A stretch of DNA of 64,000 bases from Polyangium sp. y55x31 (GTDB lineage: Bacteria > Myxococcota_A > Polyangia > Polyangiales > Polyangiaceae). Each line of letters starts with the position of its first letter. The first letter of the stretch is position 1. The notes under the pieces are model-generated. The model worked only from the letters and a program-made list of their open reading frames with translations, ran no database searches and was not told the origin of the DNA. The DNA is taken from NCBI RefSeq assembly GCF_029946505.1, contig NZ_JARZHG010000003.1:310001-374000 (forward strand), in the 5' to 3' direction. The position numbers were made by a program, and so were the translations under genes. Shown here piece by piece: positions 8,425 through 15,200 of this stretch.

Positions 8425-9213
8425 ATGTGCGTGTTGTTCCTGGGCTTCGGGGTGCATCCCGATTTCGACGTGGTGCTGGCGGCCAATCGCGACGAGGTGT
8501 TCGCCCGTCCGACGCGGGAGACGCATTTCTGGGAGGATCATCCCGAGATCCTGGCGGGGCGCGACCTGCAGAGCGGCGGGACGTGGCTCGGCGTGACGAG
8601 GTCCGGGCGCTTCGCGGCCATCACGAACTTCCGGGACCCCGCGGCGCACCGCGCGGACGCGCAATCGCGCGGCGCGCTCGTGGTGGAGTATCTCCTGGGT
8701 GAGGGCTCGCCGCATGAATACACGGAGAGCCTGCGGCCGCGCGCGCGTGAGTACAACGGATTCAACCTGATCGTGGGCACGCGGGGCGAGGCGGCCTATT
8801 TCGCGAGCCAGACGGGCGAGTCGCGCCGCCTCGCGCCCGGCGTCTACGGGCTCAGCAATCACCTCCTCGACACGCCCTGGCCGAAGCTCGTGCAGGGCAA
8901 GGGCGCCTTCACGAAGCTCGTCGGAGAACATCCGCTCCCGGGGCCCGAGGCGTTTTTCCAGATGCTACATTCGGAGCAGGGGGCCCCGGACGCGGAGCTG
9001 CCGGACACCGGCGTGGGGTTGGAGATGGAGCGCATGCTCGCGCCGCTGTTCATCGACGATGCGCGGAGGCCTCCCTTTTATGGGACGCGGTCGAGCTCGG
9101 TGGTCACGTTCGCGAAAACGGGTGAGGTCAGGTTCCTCGAGAGGAGTTTTTCCCCGGGGACAGAGCCGCGCCTGGTGGAGAGGGGGTTCCGATTGTCCCA
9201 GGAGGGGTCCTGA
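8425..9213 (+). CDS. NRDE family protein (TANGO2-like)
   Basis: A 262-residue protein starting M-C-V-L-F with the family's invariant Cys2, followed by the name-giving ANRDE motif at residues 23-27. Other family segments follow: LAGRDLQSGGTWLGV, RFAAITNFRDP, NGFNLIVG, YGLSNHLLDTPWPK and, near the end, FYGTRSSSVV. The Cys at position 2 and the Ntn-hydrolase-like layout are family features; the biochemical role is unsettled (the human homologue TANGO2 is linked to acyl-CoA or haem metabolism). The ATG at 8425 exposes Cys2. It follows the hybrid kinase by 11 bp, so it may be transcribed with it, although a functional link is not evident. Confidence 0.92.
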   Translation: MCVLFLGFGVHPDFDVVLAANRDEVFARPTRETHFWEDHPEILAGRDLQSGGTWLGVTRSGRFAAITNFRDPAAHRADAQSRGALVVEYLLGEGSPHEYTESLRPRAREYNGFNLIVGTRGEAAYFASQTGESRRLAPGVYGLSNHLLDTPWPKLVQGKGAFTKLVGEHPLPGPEAFFQMLHSEQGAPDAELPDTGVGLEMERMLAPLFIDDARRPPFYGTRSSSVVTFAKTGEVRFLERSFSPGTEPRLVERGFRLSQEGS

Positions 9214-9248
9214 CGCTAGACGCGACCGCAGACTCTATCGAGGCACTC

Positions 9249-10040
9249 ATGCGCAGGCGACAAGCTCTCCAGATCGTAGCAGCCGCAGCGTCGCTCCCAT
9301 GGACGGGGTGCGGTGGCCCATCTCCGAACACCGCGGCAGGGCAAACGGCCTCCCGGACACCGGCTTCCGGCCCGAGCACCGCCCCCATCTCTGGGCCGAC
9401 CGCGCAGCCGAGCGCGAGCGCGACGTCCGCCGTCGAAGCCCATCCGGAGCCCGCCACGAATACGACCCCGGATCCCGCCACGAATGCGGCGCCGGAGCCC
9501 GCAGCAAAGCCGCCCGAGCCATCGTATGCGAGGGTGATCTGCAGGGTCGGGAAAAACCACGGTCACGTTTTCGTGGTGACGCTGGCCGACGTCCTGGCCG
9601 GGGCGGAAAAGACGTATCAGATCGCGGGGACCGCGAAACATCCGCACGAGGTGACGCTCACGGCGGACGATATGAAGACCCTGTTGCGGGGGGAGCTCCT
9701 GCGCGCCAAGAGCACCCAGGGCCTCACGCATACGCACCGGGTGCACGTGCGTTGCGCGCCCGCGGAGGATCCGCCGGAATGGGTGACCGTCTGCGCGGCG
9801 GAGTTCAGCGGGAAAGACGAGCACGAGGTGGTGATCACGGCGTCCGACATGGATGCCGGGACGGACAAGACCTACGACGTTCAAGGTCTCGCCGGGCATG
9901 CGCACAAGCTGACGCTGACCGCGGCGGATTTTCAGAAGCTGAAAAAGGAAGGTGCCATCTCGATTCAAACCTCCAGGTTGGAGGAGGATTCCCACATGCA
10001 CGTGGTGATCATCCGGTATCCGCGCCCGAAGCGGGGATAG
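9249..10040 (+). CDS. His-rich lipoprotein with two internal repeats
   Basis: A 263-residue predicted lipoprotein. It has an N-terminal MRRRQALQ start that could also serve Tat export, a hydrophobic segment, WTGC with Cys21, then about 70 residues of Pro/Ala/Thr/Ser linker. Two homologous units of about 80 residues follow, at roughly 90-170 and 178-258. Each has the order H-x-V-x-[VI]-T-x-x-D-x4-A-G-x2-K-T-Y, then H-x-H-x-[VL]-T-L-T-A-x-D, then a final H-x-H. The six His-containing pairs could bind a metal such as copper or nickel; that is inference. A GAGG at 9239-9242 supports the ATG. The family is not recognised. It sits 35 bp after the NRDE gene. Confidence 0.75.
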   Translation: MRRRQALQIVAAAASLPWTGCGGPSPNTAAGQTASRTPASGPSTAPISGPTAQPSASATSAVEAHPEPATNTTPDPATNAAPEPAAKPPEPSYARVICRVGKNHGHVFVVTLADVLAGAEKTYQIAGTAKHPHEVTLTADDMKTLLRGELLRAKSTQGLTHTHRVHVRCAPAEDPPEWVTVCAAEFSGKDEHEVVITASDMDAGTDKTYDVQGLAGHAHKLTLTAADFQKLKKEGAISIQTSRLEEDSHMHVVIIRYPRPKRG

Positions 10041-10049
10041 AAAAACGCC

Positions 10050-10739
10050 TCAGCGAGGTGCTTCCCGCGAATATGCCTGCGAGAGCGTGTTGAGGTCCGG
10101 GTTTTCCAGCACGCGCCCGTCCGCGCCGTGCCGGGCCACCTGGAGCATCGCTCGCCCCACGTCTTCGGTCGTGATCACGTACTTCGGGGCCATGCGGCGC
10201 AAGAGGGGGAAAAGCGGCCCCATGACGGCATACCCGGCGCGATAGAGCCTCGTCTTCGAGACGATGCCGTGCCGCGGCTGGATGTACCCCGGCCGGAACA
10301 TGTAGCTCGCCTTGAAAGGCAGCCGCATCAGCGCATTCTCGGTCTTGCCCTTCACGCGGGCCCACATCCAGCGTCCGCGTTCGGTGCTGTCGGTGCCCGC
10401 ACCGGAGACATAGATGAACGTCATCCCGGGGCTCTGGCGGACGAGCGTCTCCGCTGCCGCCATCGTGAAATCGTAGGTGATGTGGTGGTAGTCGGCCTCC
10501 TTCATCCCGGACGCGGAGACGCCCAGGCAAAAGAAGCACGCGTCGTATCCGGCGAGCTGGCTCTCGATGGCGGAGAAATTCGTGAAATCGTCGTGGATGA
10601 GCTCGCGCAGCTTTTCATGCTGCTGTCCCGTCGCGCTGCGCACCACGGCGAGCACGCTCTCCACCCCGGGGTCGAGCAGACACTCACGCAGCACACCCAG
10701 CCCGACCATCCCCGTCGCACCGAAGAGAAGGACTTTCAT
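10050..10739 (-). CDS. NAD(P)-binding atypical SDR / epimerase-like protein
   Basis: A 229-residue Rossmann-fold protein with the N-terminal nucleotide motif LLFGATGMVGLG (GxxGxxG). It also has VRS after strand 2, CFFCLGVSASGM and an IYVSGAG segment in the position of the catalytic strand. The active-site Tyr-x3-Lys of classical SDRs is not evident, as in atypical NAD(P)H-binding members of the HSCARG/NmrA-like type, so it could be an oxidoreductase or a redox sensor. It ends 9 bp from the stop of the convergent lipoprotein gene. The TetR gene upstream on the same strand ends 16 bp before its start, so the two form a likely operon under TetR control. Confidence 0.88.
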   Translation of the reverse strand: MKVLLFGATGMVGLGVLRECLLDPGVESVLAVVRSATGQQHEKLRELIHDDFTNFSAIESQLAGYDACFFCLGVSASGMKEADYHHITYDFTMAAAETLVRQSPGMTFIYVSGAGTDSTERGRWMWARVKGKTENALMRLPFKASYMFRPGYIQPRHGIVSKTRLYRAGYAVMGPLFPLLRRMAPKYVITTEDVGRAMLQVARHGADGRVLENPDLNTLSQAYSREAPR

Positions 10740-10755
10740 ACCTCTTGCCCTCGAG

Positions 10756-11391
10756 CTATCGCGTCTTGTCGCGTGGTTTGCGTGGCCGGTTGCCGGCCTC
10801 CTGCAGCGGCATGCACATCACGCGCACCGCGACGTGCATGCTCTCGATGAACGCCTCGCGCGTCGCAGAGCCGTGTTTCAGCCCGCGCGCCGTGGCATAC
10901 AATGTCTCCGCGAGTTTTGGCGCAGTGACCCCCACGGGCTTGTAGACGGCCAAAAGCCCGGCGGCGCGCAGGGCCTTGGCCACGGCCTCGACGAACTGCG
11001 CTTCATGCTCGCCGACCATCGGCCCGACGATTTCCTTCGCGGCCGCTGCGAGGTCCGCCGCGTCGGGCCCGAGCGCGCCGACGAACCGGCCGACCCACAA
11101 GTCGAACGCCGTCACGAGCCGCTTCTCCAGCGGCAGTTCGGCGTCGGCGAGGACCTCCGTCGCGCCCGCGAGCGCGGTGACGAGGAGGTACTCCACCGAC
11201 GCGCGGAACAGATCTTCCTTGGTGGCGAAATGCAGGTAAAGACCCTGCCGCGAGATGCCCGCGGCGCGCGCCACCTCGTCCATCGACGCCTTCCGGAAAC
11301 CGAAGCGCGTGAACACCGTGAGCGCCGCGTCCATCAGCTTGCGGCGGCGCGGGTCCTCCTCGTACCTGTCGCTGGGGCTCGTCTCGCGCAC
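10756..11391 (-). CDS. TetR/AcrR family transcriptional regulator
   Basis: A 211-residue regulator with an N-terminal TetR helix-turn-helix: RKLMDAALTVFTRFGFRK, then SMDEVARAAGISRQGLY with LHFATKEDLF. The C-terminal half is the variable ligand domain and ends in a basic KPRDKTR tail. The GTG at 11391 was taken as the start because it begins just before the conserved domain and just downstream of the putative operator; no strong ribosome site is visible. The NAD(P)-binding gene follows 16 bp after its stop, and the VTT-domain gene diverges from it. It most likely represses itself and both neighbours; the ligand is unknown. Confidence 0.9.
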   Translation of the reverse strand: MRETSPSDRYEEDPRRRKLMDAALTVFTRFGFRKASMDEVARAAGISRQGLYLHFATKEDLFRASVEYLLVTALAGATEVLADAELPLEKRLVTAFDLWVGRFVGALGPDAADLAAAAKEIVGPMVGEHEAQFVEAVAKALRAAGLLAVYKPVGVTAPKLAETLYATARGLKHGSATREAFIESMHVAVRVMCMPLQEAGNRPRKPRDKTR

Positions 11392-11402
11392 GGTCTTACA
11401 AT

Positions 11403-11430
11403 GTTGACAATCCTTGCTTACTTTGTCAAC
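11403..11430. promoter_or_regulatory. 28-bp inverted repeat, putative TetR operator
   Basis: GTTGACAA at 11403-11410 and TTGTCAAC at 11423-11430 are perfect 8-bp arms separated by 12 bp, between the divergent TetR and VTT genes. The arms contain TTGACA hexamers that read as -35 boxes on both strands, and another TTGACA lies at 11436-11441. A regulator bound here would block both promoters. The 28-bp span is like that of TetR-family operators. The assignment rests on position and symmetry only. Confidence 0.6.
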
Positions 11431-11470
11431 CAGACTTGACAGATGCGACGCGGGCTGTAAACCTGGTCGC

Positions 11471-12172
11471 GTGCGCCCGCCCGATCCCCCGCCGGACCCC
11501 GCGGCGAGCCGCTCGCTCCGCAACATGAAGATCGCCGCCGTGGCCGCGGTGGCGGTCGGGCTTTTCGTGGCGCAGCGCCTGGGCTTGTTCGAGGTCTTCA
11601 GCGAGCCCGCGCGCATCAAGCAGGCGCTCGTGGAACTCGGACCGTGGGGGTATGCGGCGTTCGTGGCGGCGTACGCCGCACTCCAGCCGTTCGGCGTGCC
11701 GGGCACGATCTTCATCCTGGCGGCGCCGCTCATATGGCCGTGGCCGGTGGCGTTCGCGCTCTCCATGACCGGCACCATGGCGGCGAGCGTGGTGGGCTTT
11801 TCGTTCGCGCGGTTCGTCGCTCGCGATTGGGTCTCGAAGCTCGTACCGGCGCGCTTCCGCGCCTATGAAGAGGCCCTCGAGAAGCGGGCGTTCTCCACCG
11901 TGTTCCTGCTCCGCTTGATCTTCTGGATGCCGCCCATGCTCCACGTGTTTTTCGGCATCTCCCGGGTTCGCTTCCAGACGCATTTCTGGGGCTCGCTGGC
12001 CGGGTACTTCCTGCCCCTCCTGGCGACCGCCTATTTCGGCGAAAAGGTCTTCGACGCCATCCGCGAGGCGCCTCCCTCGGCGTGGGTCGGAGCAGGCGTC
12101 CTGTCGCTCACCATCATCGTCGTCTTCTGGCTCGTCACCCGTCGCTCGATGAAAAAAGTCATTCCCTCCTGA
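11471..12172 (+). CDS. VTT-domain (TVP38/TMEM64, DedA-like) membrane protein
   Basis: Integral membrane protein of about 233 residues. Hydrophobic segments occur near residues 20-38, 55-75, 80-105, 140-175 and 190-215. Typical VTT-domain features are FGVPGTIFILAAPLIW, the Gly/Ala-rich GTMAASVVGFSFARF and the Arg-rich loop before AFSTVFLLRLIFWMP. Family members are linked to lipid handling or proton-dependent transport; the substrate here is unknown. The start could be GTG 11471, chosen because it leaves the operator outside the gene, or ATG 11525 just before the first membrane segment. It is divergent from the TetR gene across a 28-bp inverted repeat and is the obvious repression target. Confidence 0.85.
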   Translation: MRPPDPPPDPAASRSLRNMKIAAVAAVAVGLFVAQRLGLFEVFSEPARIKQALVELGPWGYAAFVAAYAALQPFGVPGTIFILAAPLIWPWPVAFALSMTGTMAASVVGFSFARFVARDWVSKLVPARFRAYEEALEKRAFSTVFLLRLIFWMPPMLHVFFGISRVRFQTHFWGSLAGYFLPLLATAYFGEKVFDAIREAPPSAWVGAGVLSLTIIVVFWLVTRRSMKKVIPS

Positions 12173-12256
12173 GGTCGCGGCGGCTCGGTCTCGGCATCGT
12201 CACCGCGGCGCGGCGCAGCGTCGGGATGGCGTGGTGCGACTTGTGCTTACAATCCC

Positions 12257-15200
12257 ATGCAGGCCTCATCCGCGCCCGGCGCCGCCGCCCGCCTGCTCGC
12301 CGCACCACATTTCATGGAGATGCAGAGTCCCTCCCCGTACACGATCATCGAGACCCTGTTCGAGGGTCGGGGGACGCTCGTGCTCCGCGCGACCCGAGAA
12401 AGTGATGGCCGCCGGGTGATCCTCAAAGCGCTCGATCCGAAGCGCAGCCGGCCGCAGGACATCGAACGATTGAAGCACGAGCAAGCGCTCTCCGAGTCGC
12501 TGAACCTCTCGACCGTCATCAGGCCGCTCGCCCTCGACACGTATCACGGGCAGCCGGCGCTCGTTCTGGAGGATATGGCCGGCACGCCCCTCGACCGCTT
12601 GCTCGGGGCGCCGATGGAGACGGAGCGCTTTTTGCGGCTCGCGATTCGTATCACGACCGCGGTCGCGGACATCCACCGGCATGGCATCGTCCACAAGGAC
12701 ATCAAGCCCCAGAACGTCATCGTCCAGCCCACGACGGGCGAGGCGAAGCTCACCGATTTCGGAATCGCATCTCGACTTCCCCGCGAGCACGCGTCGCCGC
12801 AGAGCCCGGAGCAAATCGAGGGCTCGCTGCCGTACATGTCGCCGGAGCAAACTGGGCGAATGAACCGGGCGGTCGACTCCCGCACCGACCTCTATTCGCT
12901 CGGCATCACGTTCTACGAGATGCTCACGGGCAGGGTCCCCTTCGAGGCGCAAGATCCGCTCGAGTGGATTCATTTCCACCTGGCGCGTGTCCCTCCATCT
13001 CCCTCCGAGATCGTCCCCGAGGTGCCCGAGGCCATTGCGCGGGTCGTGATGCACCTCTTGGCCAAGATGCCCTGCGACCGCTACCAGAGCGCGCGGGGCG
13101 TGCTGCACGATCTGGAGAGGTGCCTCGCGCAATGGATCGAGGGCAGGCATATCGAGCCGTTCCCCCCGGGCGCGCTGGACGTGCCGGACCGCCTCCAGTT
13201 ATCGCAGAAGCTTCATGGCAGGGAGGCGGAGATCACCCTCGTGTGCGACGCCTTCGACCGCGTCGTGACCACGGGGAGGCCGGAGCTCGTGCTCGTCTCC
13301 GGGGAGCCGGGGGCCGGGAAGTCCGCGCTCGTCCACGAGCTCCACGAGCCCGTCGTCCGGGAGCGAGCGTTTTTCGTTTCGGGCAAGTTCGATCTGATCA
13401 AGAGCGATATCCCCTATTCGACGATCGTCCAGGCCTTCCAGGAGCTCGTGCTCGAGATTCTGGCCGAAAGCGAGGAGCGTATCGCGGCCTGGAAGCAGCG
13501 GCTCGCGGCCGCCCTCGGGGTCAATGGGAGGCTCATCGTGGACGTGATCCCGCCGGTCGAGCTCGTCCTCGGCGCGCAACCCTCGGTCCCTGCGCTTCCG
13601 CCCGGCGAGGCGCGGAATCGGTTCCACCTCGTGTTCCGCGAATTCATCGGCGTCTTCGCGCAGCGGGAGCACCCGCTCGTGGTCTTCGTCGACGACATGC
13701 AATGGGTCGATTCGGCGAGTCTCGCGCTCCTCCTGGACCTCTTGACCGATCCCGAGATGCATAGCCTCCTCGTCGTCGGCGCATACCGCAATAGCGAGGT
13801 GCCCCCCACCCATCCGCTGATCCTGGCCACGAACGAGGTGCGGAAGTCGGCCGTGCGCGTCACCGACATCGTGCTCGGTCCGCTTCAAAAGAGTCAGCTC
13901 GCGGCGTTCCTCAGCGACACCCTCCGCTGCTCCGTGGAGGAGGCCGAGCCGCTCGCGGAGCTCGTTCACGAGAAGACGGCCGGCAATCCATTCTTCGTCA
14001 TCCAGTTCCTCACCGCGCTCTACGAGGAGCGCCTGATCGAATTCGACGAGGATGCGGTGGCCTTTCGGTGGGACGTGGCAAGGATCCGCGAAAAGAGCTT
14101 CACCGACAACGTGATCGACCTGATGGTCGACAAGCTGAAGCGGCTCCCTGCGAAGACCCAGGACGTGCTGACCCACGTCTCGTGCCTCGGCAACCGCGCG
14201 GACGCCGACACGATCGCGATGATTCGCGGCGACGTGGAGGACGATGTGCACGCGGCGCTCTGGGACGCCGTCCGTGCAGGGCTCATCGTCCGCGTGGGCG
14301 ATTCCTACCGTTTCCTTCACGACCGCATCCAGGAGGCGGCCTATTCGCTCGTCTCGGCGGAGCTCCGCGTGGAGATGCATTTGCGGATCGGTCGGCTCTT
14401 CCTGGCCAACATGCCCGCGGCGGCCATCGAGGAGCACGTCTTCGATGTCGTGAGCCAGCTCAATCGCGGGGGGGAGCTCATCACCGACGCGCGCGAAAAG
14501 GCGTCGCTCCGGCGGCTCAACTTCCTGGCGGGAATGAAGGCGAAGGCCACGGTCGCCCATGTGTCGGCCCGCAATTACCTGGCCCAGGCGACGGCGCTCT
14601 TGCCCAAGGACGCCTGGAGCGCGCTCTACGACGAGACGCTCGAACTTTATCTGGAGCGGTCCGAGTGCGAGTACCTCGTCGGCAACTTCGAATCGGCGGA
14701 CGAGCTGTTCAATCTGATCCTCGCGCATGCCCGCTCCCATCTCGACAGCGCCGCGGTGTATGGCCTGCGGATGCGCCTCTATCAGGTCTCCGGGAGGTAC
14801 GACGAGGGGGTCACCGTCGCGCTCGAAGCGCTGCGCCTCTTCGACGTGACGCTCCCCGATTCGGACGAATCGCTGCGGGCCGCGACGGAGGCCGAGGTCG
14901 AGGTGATCCGGACGCACCTCAGGGGTCGTCGCGTCGCCGATATTCTCGACGCGCCCATGGCCACCGATCCGGATGGGCGGACGATCATTGGCCTGCTCGT
15001 CGAGGCGGCGCCTTGCGCGTACATCGGGCGGCCGAACCTGTTTCCCCTGTTCGCCCTCAAGGCGGTGAGCTCGTCCCTGAAGTATGGCAATACCCAGCAG
15101 TCCTGCTTCGCGTACAGCATCTATGGCCTGATGCTGGTGTCGGCGTTCGGCGACATCCCGCTCGGCTATGCGTTCTCCGAGATGTCGCTGCGGTTGAACG

